Positions 44,699-52,609 of a DNA stretch of 64,000 bases are shown one piece after another. A program made the translations under genes and the position numbers. The stretch lies in NCBI RefSeq assembly GCF_050410775.1, contig NZ_CP191229.1; one strand, given 5' to 3'. Source of the DNA: Erwinia sp050410775. Its GTDB lineage: Bacteria > Pseudomonadota > Gammaproteobacteria > Enterobacterales > Enterobacteriaceae. Below the pieces are notes generated by a model. It was not told where the DNA came from. It was given only the letters and a program-made list of their open reading frames with translations, and did not search any database. The stretch's first letter is position 1. Each line of letters opens with the position of its first letter.

Positions 44699-45541
44699 TT
44701 AAAAATTATAATCCACCGTTAACACCACTTTTCCTGCGGTGTTCACCTCATCAGCACTACAAGTGAAGTTAGTTCCCTTACTCGTCACGCTAATCTTCCG
44801 CCCCGGCAACATGGCAATATCATAAACGTCGTATTTATCATCAATACCGAGCAACCAGCGACCATTGCTGATACTGGACACGCTCGCATCAATAATCCAC
44901 GAACCAGAATTACTAGAAATAAAAACAGGCTCATCAAGAGCGTGCGGAATAAAGCTTAAATCCACCGCCCAGCTTCCGCCATCCTGCAATACACCTGCCG
45001 TCAGATTCTTACGCAGGATCACGGTGCCGGAGCTTTCTTTAGCGCTCCCGCCTGAATTAGCCCCCTTCCCTGTCGCCAGCCACTGTAAAGAAGCGCCAGT
45101 ATCGAGCGCACAAGTCACCACCACATCGCCAGGAAAGTAATTTCTGCGTACCCAAGTACTGACCGTACCGGAGGAGATACCCAGCAATTCACAGAGTTGT
45201 TTTTGCAGAGTGAAACCGTAGGCGTCCATGATGCGGCGCAAAACCGGCTTGCCGCCGTTTGAAGTGATCTCGTTGTGGAGTGCCTCACCTTTTGGGGAGT
45301 CTGGAGTAACGACTGAGTTTGCATTTGCAAGCTTATCGCTTGTGAGCCAATGAAGATCAATTCCGGTATCTAATGCGCATTTCACAAACGCGCTGCCGGG
45401 AACGCTGTCACGCTGCACCCAATTGCTGACGTTCGCAGCAGGCACACCAAGGCATTCAGCCAAAGCTTTCTGCGTCATAACACCATAGGCAGACGACAGG
45501 CGCTCGATAATTTCCAGCGCCGTTCCTTCGCTAAAATCCAC
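44699..45541 (-). CDS. CI-type prophage repressor with duplicated DNA-binding domain
   Basis: Repressor of the P2/186-like lytic genes. Starting at GTG 45541 it has 280 residues: first CI N-terminal helix-turn-helix (about 8-74, AYGVMTQKALAECLGVPAANVS), a linker, a second copy (about 99-166, AYGFTLQKQLCELLGISSGTVS) and a C-terminal oligomerisation domain (about 180-280) as in 186 CI. The two copies share VS.WV.R..PG, CALDTG and WL residues at equal spacing. Usual 186-type CI has one copy and about 190 residues. An ATG at 45595 would add 18 hydrophobic residues and is less likely. Divergent from cox. Confidence 0.85.
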   Translation of the reverse strand: MDFSEGTALEIIERLSSAYGVMTQKALAECLGVPAANVSNWVQRDSVPGSAFVKCALDTGIDLHWLTSDKLANANSVVTPDSPKGEALHNEITSNGGKPVLRRIMDAYGFTLQKQLCELLGISSGTVSTWVRRNYFPGDVVVTCALDTGASLQWLATGKGANSGGSAKESSGTVILRKNLTAGVLQDGGSWAVDLSFIPHALDEPVFISSNSGSWIIDASVSSISNGRWLLGIDDKYDVYDIAMLPGRKISVTSKGTNFTCSADEVNTAGKVVLTVDYNF

Positions 45542-45550
45542 AAGCCACCA

Positions 45551-45577
45551 AATAAATAAACATTTATTGTTAATAAA
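45551..45577. promoter_or_regulatory. AT-rich palindromic operator region between CI and Cox
   Basis: Overlapping palindromes AATAAA-CA-TTTATT and TTTATT-GTT-AATAAA plus one more AATAAA, directly upstream of the repressor start and within the switch region between the divergent repressor and cox. The repeated half-sites suggest binding by CI or Cox; inference from position and symmetry. Confidence 0.45.
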
Positions 45578-45654
45578 CGCCATTTGATGATCCAAGATGT
45601 ATCACACCACATGAAACACCGTAGAACAAAACGACCCAAGGGAGATACTGCGTT

Positions 45655-46056
45655 ATGCATACTGAAAATGCAAATAGTGAAAACGCATTTGACTTACTGA
45701 AGTCACCAGAACTGATCGCCAATATCGCTACAGCTCTCATGCCAGCGCTTAGCGCAGCGGTTAACACCGCTGTTGAAAAAGCGCTGGCAGTGAATACCTC
45801 CGCCACCATGTCAAAAGAAGACTTCGCCGCAGCTAACGGTATCAGTAAATCTGTGTTAGAGAAGTGGATTGCTAATGGCGTTGTGCTTCTCGCCCCTACC
45901 CCAACCAGCACGGTTACACGCACCATCGAGTGCAAAAAGACCGGACAGACGCGCACTGACGTGATGGAAAAACACGGTAATGCACTGGTTAACGTTGCTG
46001 CGTGGCGTGAGAAAAACCTGCAGCATGCTCTCAACTGCCGCTTCATCAAACCTTAA
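45655..46056 (+). CDS. cox: Phage regulatory protein Cox
   Basis: A 133-residue Cox/Apl-family protein: in P2 it represses the repressor promoter and acts as excisionase. The DNA-binding part is in MSKEDFAAANGISKSVLEKWIANG (about 58-81), with a C-terminal AWREKNLQ..LNCRFIKP segment. N-terminal extension of about 55 residues compared with the 91-residue P2 Cox. GGGAG lies ten bases upstream of ATG 45655. First gene of the early operon, divergent from CI. Confidence 0.83.
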   Translation: MHTENANSENAFDLLKSPELIANIATALMPALSAAVNTAVEKALAVNTSATMSKEDFAAANGISKSVLEKWIANGVVLLAPTPTSTVTRTIECKKTGQTRTDVMEKHGNALVNVAAWREKNLQHALNCRFIKP

Positions 46057-46087
46057 CTTGATTATGCAAGCTCAAGGAGCTTACTCC

Positions 46088-46597
46088 ATGTTTGATTTTC
46101 AGGTTTCTCAACAATCTTACTATGAAAATGCATGCCGAGCGTTTGCTTCTCGCCACAATCTCCGCGAGTTGGCCGACAAGATTGGTATGAATCAGCAGAC
46201 CTTACGCAACAAGCTGAACCCCGATCAAGCACATCAGCTTACTGCGCCAGAAATCGCAATTCTGACCGACGTTACTGAAGATGCGACGCTGATCGATGGC
46301 CTGCTGGCGCAGATGAAATGCCTGCCGGCCGTACCAATGAATGAAGCTAAAGCCGAACGTATGGCGCACTACGTTATGCAGGCTACAGCTGAGTTGGGGA
46401 AAGTTGCTGCTGCAGCTGTATCCGGCGAAAGAATGACAGCCTCACGCACAAGCGCTTTTATGGAAAACGTTAACGCGGGCATCCGCTGTCTGTCGCTTAT
46501 CGGTTTATCCGTTCATGCTCGTGTCTACTCCAATCCCAGCCTCGCCAGCACTGTTGATGCACTCAGCGGGATCGGCGATTCAATTGGCCTGAGTTGA
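46088..46597 (+). CDS. Phage CII regulatory protein (186 CII-like)
   Basis: A 169-residue protein, the same length as 186 CII, with the helix-turn-helix LRELADKIGMNQQTLRNKLNP near residues 23-43. In phage 186 CII activates transcription establishing lysogeny. AAGGAG precedes ATG 46088; the upstream in-frame ATG at 45980 lies inside cox and is rejected. Placed cox-cII-fil as in 186. Confidence 0.85.
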   Translation: MFDFQVSQQSYYENACRAFASRHNLRELADKIGMNQQTLRNKLNPDQAHQLTAPEIAILTDVTEDATLIDGLLAQMKCLPAVPMNEAKAERMAHYVMQATAELGKVAAAAVSGERMTASRTSAFMENVNAGIRCLSLIGLSVHARVYSNPSLASTVDALSGIGDSIGLS

Positions 46598-46607
46598 GGT
46601 GAACAAT

Positions 46608-46787
46608 ATGATTTCCTTTGCATCACTGCTTAAGCGTCAGAATCCGTTACCTGCTTACGGTCACGGCTGGATTATGGGCAAAGACGGAAAGCGCTGGCAT
46701 CCAAGTAATGACCAGAAAGCTCTGCTGCGTGGGCTGTCAAAAAAACCTGTGCCATTGCTCAGGCGCATTTTAAGAATCGGGGGTTGA
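46608..46787 (+). CDS. Phage filamentation protein Fil-like (DUF2724)
   Basis: A 59-residue protein, MISFASLLKRQNPLP... with GHGWIMGKDGKRWHP, resembling 186 Fil, which delays host division when expressed. ATG 46608 is preferred over GTG 46599; TGAGGTGA serves as ribosome-binding site. It lies ten bases after cII. Confidence 0.75.
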   Translation: MISFASLLKRQNPLPAYGHGWIMGKDGKRWHPSNDQKALLRGLSKKPVPLLRRILRIGG

Positions 46788-46788
46788 T

Positions 46789-47172
46789 ATGGGCCGTGCC
46801 GCATTAGTAGCGAATATTGATGAATCAGTTAAAACTTTTACACAAATACATCTGGTGCATGTCCGTGTTGATGCCGTCGAGAAAATGACGTTCAGCGAGT
46901 TCCAGCAGGCGTGGCGCAAAATGCGTAAGAACAATGACAATCCGGCACTGCGTTATTTCAATCGTCAAAATGATGACTTTAAATTCTGCGTAATGACCCT
47001 GGCTAATCGTGAGCGTCCCACTACTTTCAGGCAGGATGAAATTGGTAGGCCTTTTGAAAGTTTCACTGAAACGCAGCGTGAGATGATCATTGTGGCTATG
47101 AATAAAATGTGTCGCTGGGGCCGTATTATTCTCTGCCAGTTTTCAGTCGCAGACAGCTTTTTATCTGAGTGA
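46789..47172 (+). CDS. P2-like early phage protein, probable DUF5347
   Basis: A 127-residue protein with segments MTFSEFQQAWRKMRKNNDNPALRYFNRQ and TETQREMIIVAMNKMCRWGRI, typical of an early protein seen in P2-like phages. Function unknown. It begins directly after the Fil stop codon behind GGGGGTTGAT. The family name is from memory and not certain. Confidence 0.7.
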   Translation: MGRAALVANIDESVKTFTQIHLVHVRVDAVEKMTFSEFQQAWRKMRKNNDNPALRYFNRQNDDFKFCVMTLANRERPTTFRQDEIGRPFESFTETQREMIIVAMNKMCRWGRIILCQFSVADSFLSE

Positions 47173-47240
47173 ATAACACATCCAAAAATTATGCCGTAAA
47201 CACGCCGGGCATTCTTTTGCCTGAAATCAGGAGAAGCACA

Positions 47241-47465
47241 ATGAATAAAGCAGAATTAATCCCGTCGGCTAATGATTTACACCTGAATCAATTGCTGACC
47301 GAAGCCCGTACCGAAGAGCGAAAAGATAAAGCTCTGGCGGTGTCTATTCGTCTCAAAGCTCTGGCAATCGTCATTACCCGTAAAGAAATGAATCACAAAG
47401 ATGTCGCTGAGCTGCTGCGGCAGGAAGCCCAACGCTTTGAGCATGAATCTCAGGATAGCCACTAA
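47241..47465 (+). CDS. P2-like early phage protein, DUF2732 type
   Basis: A 74-residue protein starting MNKAELIPSANDLHLNQLL, with a basic helical middle (ARTEERKDKALAVSIRLKALA). Function unknown. ATG 47241 follows AGGAGA at good spacing; the longer open frame from 47169 lacks a ribosome-binding site and overlaps the upstream gene. Its stop overlaps the next start. Confidence 0.75.
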   Translation: MNKAELIPSANDLHLNQLLTEARTEERKDKALAVSIRLKALAIVITRKEMNHKDVAELLRQEAQRFEHESQDSH

Positions 47466-47692
47466 TGGCAGATTCAATGGACTTGGCTCAACAGCGCGAA
47501 GCAGAAAATCTGGCTCGCAGTCTGGATGCCGTGATTAACCGGCCGGTTCAGGTCGGCACCTTCTTTTGTGAAGAATGTGATGCCCCCATTCCTGAGCAAC
47601 GTCGTAAAGCAATTGCTGGCGTCACCCTTTGTGTGACCTGCAAAGAAGTCGAAGAACTGCATTCTACTCATTACAAAGGAGCATCACTGTGA
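47465..47692 (+). CDS. TraR/DksA-type C4 zinc-finger phage protein
   Basis: A 75-residue protein with an N-terminal helix and the four-cysteine finger FFCEECDAPIPEQRR...TLCVTCKEVEE. Proteins of this kind mimic DksA/TraR binding in the RNA-polymerase secondary channel; whether this small phage version does is not known. Overlaps the upstream gene and the GTG start of dam. Confidence 0.85.
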   Translation: MADSMDLAQQREAENLARSLDAVINRPVQVGTFFCEECDAPIPEQRRKAIAGVTLCVTCKEVEELHSTHYKGASL

Positions 47693-48533
47693 ATACCATC
47701 CTTAAATGGCCGGGCAGTAAATCACGCATCATGCCAGTGTTGGCTAAACACCTGCCTGCAGGGGATCGCCTGGTGGAACCTTTCTCCGGTTCATGCGCGG
47801 TAATGATGAATACAGATTACAATGCGTATCTGGTGGCAGACGTTAATCCCGATCTGATTAATCTTTATCGTCAAATCAAAGAGAATACCCAGCAATTCAT
47901 AATTCCGGCATTTCAGGCTTTTGCTCACAATCGGTCAGAAGAGAGTTATTACACCGTTCGTGAATGTTCAACCATCATCTGGGACTTCCATTGCTGGAGC
48001 GGGCTGCTTATTTTCTCTATCTGAACCGTAACGGCTATCGTGGGATGTGTCGCTATAACCAGAAGGGAAATTTTAACGTTCCCTTTGGTAATTACGTTGA
48101 ACCTTATTTTCCTCTGGAAGAAATCAAAGCTTTTGCTGAAAATGCGAAACGGGCAACTTTCATCTGCGCGGATTTCTCTGAAACGCTGAGCATGGTTAAA
48201 ACCGGTGACGTGGTGTATTGCGATCCTCCATACGATGGCACCTTTGCGGAATACCACGGTGGCGGGTTTGATAAAAATAAGCAGTACGAGCTGGCGTCTG
48301 TACTCAGTGATATGGCTAACCCTCATCCGGTCATCGCGTCCAATATTAATACCAGCCTGGTGAAAAGCCTGTATCGCCAGTTTGACCTTCATCAGATAAC
48401 GGCCCCGCGCAGCATTGGCGTGGCAGCTGGTAAAGGCAAGAGTGCGGACGAGATTATTGCTGTCAGTCGCCCGGCAGGTTCAGCGATTAAGTTTGGAAAC
48501 CCTGAGATTTACCCAGGCGCGGTACTGGCATGA
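47689..48533 (+). pseudogene. dam: Phage DNA adenine methylase, frameshifted
   Basis: GTG 47689 opens a Dam-family N6-adenine methyltransferase: KWPGSKSRIMPVLAKHLP and the SAM motif VEPFSGSCAV. The frame is lost near 47964, where the sequence reads VRE then shifts; the other frame continues FNHHLGLPLLERAAYFLYLN and includes the catalytic DPPY (48222-48233). A one-base deletion at 47963-47966 explains it. A downstream ATG (47964) would yield only the C-terminal two thirds, without the SAM site. Confidence 0.85.
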
Positions 48534-50785
48534 CTGAGCAGTATCTCTGGCCGTGGAATGAACCGCTACAGGCTATAGCTAGCCCTTATCTGACCTATTA
48601 AGAAATCCTCCGCCGTGATCAAATGATCGCGGCTGTTTCGCATGCGCGGGAGTTACTGGAAGCCCAGCCCGCCCTTGTGCGTATTGATGTTAATCGCCGC
48701 CTGAACGAGCTGGAAAAAGAGCACGGTGCTCAGCGGGCCAATGCCTACTTAACGAAAACCTTCGTTGAGCGGACATTGCCACGCCTTGAGCTGGTTAACG
48801 CTCAGTACCGCCTAGGTGAAATGCACAACGGCACATTTACAGCGCTGACTGAAAACGCCAGGGATAATTCACGCGCGGCCAGCGCTGCCGGAACACTCTG
48901 GGAACTAATGAGAAGGTTTAACCGTCTGCCGGAAATGGCCCGCGCCGATGTGGATTTGCTGGCCGGTGATGTTGCTAACTTCGTATTGGCTGAAATGGTT
49001 CAGGCTCACGGGCAGGACACTGACGAGTCAGATTATAAATATACCCATCGCATCTACATGATGGCAGCAACCATCACTCGCGAGATGAAGCAGACTCCGC
49101 CCCTGTGGGAGAAAGTCACCTCACGCCTCTTTGACCCGGAAGACGTAACGCCCGCCATCATGAAAATGAAGACCGAAAAATGGTGGAAAGGACGCCTGCG
49201 CCGCATTGCCGCTTCATGGCGTGAACATCTCCAGATTGCTCTGGCTAACGTCAGCAAAAAACATACCCCTTACGTCAGCAGCATGACGGTCATCGAATAG
49301 CGTGAGCAGAAGCGCAGAATCCGTGAATTCCTTAAAGGAACGGAACTTGAAGATGAAGTGGGCAACCGCATCAGCCTGATTGAAAAATACGATGGCAGCG
49401 TGGCTAACCCCGCGATCCGTCGTTGCGAGCTGATGACCCGCATCCGGGGCTTTGAAAATATCTGTAATGAAATGGGCTTTATCGGGGAGTTTTATACCAT
49501 CACAGCCCCGTCGCGTTATCACGCCACTATCAAAACCGGCCACCGTAACCGTAAATGGAATGGTGCCAGCCCGGCAGAAACGCAGCGTTATCTCTGCAAC
49601 GTCTGGCAGAAAGTCCGCGCAAAGCTGCACCGTGAAGATATCCGCATTTTCGGCATCCGCGTGGCTGAGCCACATCATGACGCAACCCCGCACTGGCACA
49701 TGCTGATGTTTATGCTGCCTGAAAACGTGGATCGCGTGCGCCAGATTCTGCGGGATTACGCATATCAGGAAGACAGCGGCGAGCTGACTACCAACAAAGC
49801 CCGCAAGGCCCGCTTTCATGCTGAAGCTATCGATCCGGATAAAGGCAGCGCGACGGGTTACGTCGCTAAATACATTTCCAAAAACATCGACGGGTACGCC
49901 CTTGATGGTGAGCGGGATGATGAAAGCGGCAAAGAGCTGAAAGAGACTGCGCCTGCCGTTTCAGCCTGGGCGGCCCGCTGGCACATACGCCAGTTTCAGT
50001 TTGTCGGCGGTGCGCCGGTGACGATTTACCGTGAGTTGCGCAAAATGTCAGACAGTGAAACCGCTCAAGGGCTAAGTGCTGAATTTGGCACCGTGCATGA
50101 TGCAGCCGATCGCGGCAAATGGGCAGAATATGTTAATGCTCAGGGCGGACCGTTTGTTAAACGTGATGAACTGGTAGCCCGCAGCAGGTATCAGGTCAGC
50201 GAGGATGCTAACGAATACGGAGAAGAAATTACCCGCATAAAGAGGGTTTATGCCACCTCAGTAGGCGACGACACACCAATTTTAACCCGCCTCGTACAGT
50301 GGGAAATTGTCGCGAAGCGGGCCGTTGATTTGGGTGTTGACCTAAAGGGTGCGAATGCGCCCTCTCGGAGTTCTGTCAATAACTGTACGGAGAGATCGGT
50401 ATCTAAGGATCTGACGCAACCGGACGTTATGCCAAATATGGACTTTGACCATATGCCCAGGATAGAACGGCGCCGTTTATTGAGGAGATTAGCCAGTGAA
50501 CGGCCGGTAAAAGCGGCAAAAGCCTTCAGGCGCTCCGACAAAGTGGAAGCTGCATGCGTCAGGATAATCGACCAAATCAGAGTATTGACGAGTGAAACCA
50601 TCAGCCGTGGGTTAGCTACGCGTCTTATTAGTGGCGTAGATACTAAAATCGCAGGGGAATGGTGTCGCAGCGCCAGTAATGGCGAGCTGTTCCGCGCACC
50701 AAGACCGATTTCATTCACAGAGCTGTTAGCCAGGCTTCATGATCTGCGTGTAATGGCCGCAATAAGAAATCATGGGCGTTCTTAA
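48530..50785 (+). pseudogene. P2 gpA-type replication endonuclease with two nonsense codons
   Basis: The rolling-circle initiator of P2-like phages, 752 codons from ATG 48530 (P2 A is about 760). In-frame stops at 48599-48601 (TAA) and 49298-49300 (TAG) break it; otherwise the frame is intact. The HUH-type motif (H388-W-H390) and the tyrosine pair Y444/Y448 (GYVAKYISK), the counterpart of P2 Y450/Y454, lie after the second stop. Reinitiation at 49358 could give a fragment holding the catalytic motifs. It overlaps dam by four bases. Confidence 0.88.
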
Positions 50786-50919
50786 CTAACGCAGGTTGAG
50801 GCATATCAAGAGCTGCGAGCTAAAATATTGTGGTAGAACAATATTTATCAGGATAATCATAAGGGTAAAAGTTAAGGTTCGTCTTAACAAAATCCTTTCA
50901 ATCTCCTAAACTGACATGA

Positions 50920-50939
50920 TACTGTATATAAACACAGTA
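50920..50939. promoter_or_regulatory. LexA-type SOS box
   Basis: TACTGTATATAAACACAGTA matches the LexA consensus TACTGTATATATATACAGTA at 18 of 20 positions. It lies just ahead of a small gene, at the place where phage 186 has its LexA-controlled tum (antirepressor) promoter. Confidence 0.85.
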
Positions 50940-50957
50940 TTTTTATAGGAAGGGAAT

Positions 50958-51143
50958 ATGCAGCTGGACGAAGTAAACACCATGCATAAAAAAATGGCGT
51001 GCGTACGTTTTATTGCCGAGGTTTCGTTGATAGCGAGCTGCAAACCAACCGATTATGAGCTGGCACTAACCATCATTGCTGACCTGACTAATTCGCAGCC
51101 ACGCAATGAAGATGGTGATGGCCTTTTTTACTCGGCTAATTAG
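50958..51143 (+). CDS. Small SOS-controlled phage protein, possible antirepressor region
   Basis: A 61-residue protein (MQLDEVNTMHKKMACVRF...SCKPTDYELALTIIADL) behind a strong GGAAGGGA site and 18 bases after the SOS box. By position it corresponds to the 186 tum locus, whose product inactivates the repressor after DNA damage. I see no similarity strong enough to call it Tum. Acidic C-terminus (RNEDGDG). Confidence 0.65.
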   Translation: MQLDEVNTMHKKMACVRFIAEVSLIASCKPTDYELALTIIADLTNSQPRNEDGDGLFYSAN

Positions 51144-51160
51144 CCTGGATGGAGTTTGCA

Positions 51161-51256
51161 ATGCAAGTTGAATTCACACTCTACCATCAACATAAACTTA
51201 GCCCAGGAACGGTTAAAGGCCTTACCGGTTTTCACCCCTTCCGCTTTACTTTATGA
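51161..51256 (+). CDS. Truncated DinI-like reading frame (31 residues)
   Basis: ATG 51161 behind GGAG encodes MQVEFTLYHQHKLSPGTVKG then LTGFHPFRFTL and stop. The start resembles the first strand-helix of DinI-like domains (M.vEiT....LP.GA...L), which also forms the C-terminal domain of 186 Tum. At 31 residues it lacks the rest, so it is either a fragment or a small independent protein. It lies 17 bases after the 61-residue gene, in another frame. Confidence 0.45.
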   Translation: MQVEFTLYHQHKLSPGTVKGLTGFHPFRFTL

Positions 51257-51260
51257 CCCG

Positions 51261-51290
51261 CTATAGGCCACCCGAATCGGTGGCCTATAG
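51261..51290. terminator. Perfect 12-bp hairpin after the SOS cassette
   Basis: CTATAGGCCACC, six-base loop, GGTGGCCTATAG. No T tract on either side; it follows the stop of the 31-residue frame and precedes the cos region. It may end the early transcript or act in packaging. Confidence 0.55.
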
Positions 51291-51417
51291 CCATGCATGC
51301 GTACACTGCATGGATCTGCATGCGGGAAACTTGGATCTATACCCTCCCCCACGCCTTGTACGGCGCTGCTTTCAGAGGATCGTGCAGTTGCATGAAATGA
51401 GGTCACTAAAGCGGGCA

Positions 51418-51436
51418 GGCGAGGTGGGGATAGCAT
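51418..51436. other. P2-type cos (cohesive-end) site
   Basis: GGCGAGGTGGGGATAGCAT matches the P2 cohesive end GGCGAGGCGGGGAAAGCAC (from memory) at 16 of 19 positions, followed by the conserved GCGCGCT. The preceding 110 bases (CTTGTACGGCGCTG...TTGCATGAAA...AAGCGGGCA) also recall the P2 right-end sequence. In P2, cos lies between the A side and portal Q, as here. Confidence 0.82.
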
Positions 51437-51523
51437 TGCGCGCTTGTAAGCTAAGCTCTTTACATAAATCATAACCATGTTAAATTATTGACACTTAAGC
51501 TTAGCTACTCTAAAGAGGTTTGG

Positions 51524-52609
51524 ATGAACGCTTTAACTAATGACGATGAATTTCTTGAGACCGAAGAGGAAATTGATGAATCACCTTTCATAGAATTTGA
51601 TATTTCCGTCGCACCGTCAGACCTGACACTTGAACTTCTCGCTTCTAAGATCGATACTGAGGATATTATAATTCCTTTCTACCAGAGGAATTTTGTTTGG
51701 AAAATAGAACAAGCTTCACGATTGGTAGAGTCCTTTTTAATGGGGTTGCCGGTCCCTCAGATATTTCTTTATGTGAACGACGAAGATCAACTCGAAGTTA
51801 TTGATGGGCAGCAACGTTTACTTTCTGTGAAATATTTTTTTGAGGGTTTCTTCGGCGAAGCTGACTCTAAAGGGAGACGGCAGGAATTTAGGCTTAAGGG
51901 ATTATCTGAGATATCTCAGTACAATGGGAAAAAATATAGTGACCTTTCAGCTAAAGAACAAAGAAAACTTAGAAATTCAACATTGCGTGCAATAAATATT
52001 AAGCAGCTTGTACCCAGCACAAGAAATGATAGTGTTTTCCATATTTTTGAACGTTTAAATACTGGCGGGACTCAATTGAAACCGCAAGAAATAAGAAATG
52101 CCGTCTATCGTGGTAAAATTGTAGAATGTTTAAAAGAACTTAATAGCTTACCTCAATGGCAGGAAATATTAGGAATAAAAAAACAAGATAAAAACCAAAA
52201 AGACGTTGAGCTTATTTTAAGGTTATTCAGTCTTTACCATCGTTGGGAAGAATATGAAAAACCCATGTTAAAATTCCTAAACTCATCAATGGCTGAGGAT
52301 AAACATTTTAACTCCTCAAGAGCTTTTGATTTTTATCGTGAATTTCCTATAGCCGTGAACAAAGTAAAGAATTCCTTAACCCGGCCTTTCAGGCCAAAAG
52401 GAGTAATAAATTCTGCGGTGCTTGAGTCTGTAATGATCACCTTACTCGAGAATCCTGATATAAAAGAGGAGCAACTCACAGAACGCTATCCGACTCTTCT
52501 GGAGAATGAGGATTATAATTTAGTTGTTCGAGGAAGCACTACTGATACTGCCATCCTAAAAAGGCGGATAGAGGTGGCTGGGAGGATATTGTGCCATGGA
52601 GAGATCTGA
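51524..52609 (+). CDS. DUF262 (ParB/GmrS-like) protein, partner of a HEPN protein
   Basis: A 361-residue protein: acidic N-terminus (about 8-25), then the DUF262 domain with IPFYQRNFVW (50-59), DGQQR (94-98) and FERLNTGGTQLKPQEIRNA (175-193). In related proteins (GmrSD, SspE, BrxU) the DGQQR motif serves nucleotide binding/hydrolysis and regulates an effector. No DUF1524 HNH nuclease follows; the C-terminus (about 240-361) is helical. ATG 51524 behind AGAGGT is chosen over TTG 51488. AT-rich. Its 3' end overlaps the HEPN gene by 14 bases, so they form one unit. Likely an NTPase-type sensor or antitoxin (inference). Confidence 0.87.
   Translation: MNALTNDDEFLETEEEIDESPFIEFDISVAPSDLTLELLASKIDTEDIIIPFYQRNFVWKIEQASRLVESFLMGLPVPQIFLYVNDEDQLEVIDGQQRLLSVKYFFEGFFGEADSKGRRQEFRLKGLSEISQYNGKKYSDLSAKEQRKLRNSTLRAINIKQLVPSTRNDSVFHIFERLNTGGTQLKPQEIRNAVYRGKIVECLKELNSLPQWQEILGIKKQDKNQKDVELILRLFSLYHRWEEYEKPMLKFLNSSMAEDKHFNSSRAFDFYREFPIAVNKVKNSLTRPFRPKGVINSAVLESVMITLLENPDIKEEQLTERYPTLLENEDYNLVVRGSTTDTAILKRRIEVAGRILCHGEI

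Noticed and set aside
47465..47692. Calling the C4 zinc-finger protein a true DksA
   Set aside because: At 75 residues it lacks the long coiled-coil of DksA; it fits the short phage/TraR-like group.
51251..51478. Open frames on both strands (73 and 75 codons) over the cos region
   Set aside because: The stretch matches the conserved noncoding P2 cos flank; the frames lack ribosome-binding sites and exist on both strands because of composition.
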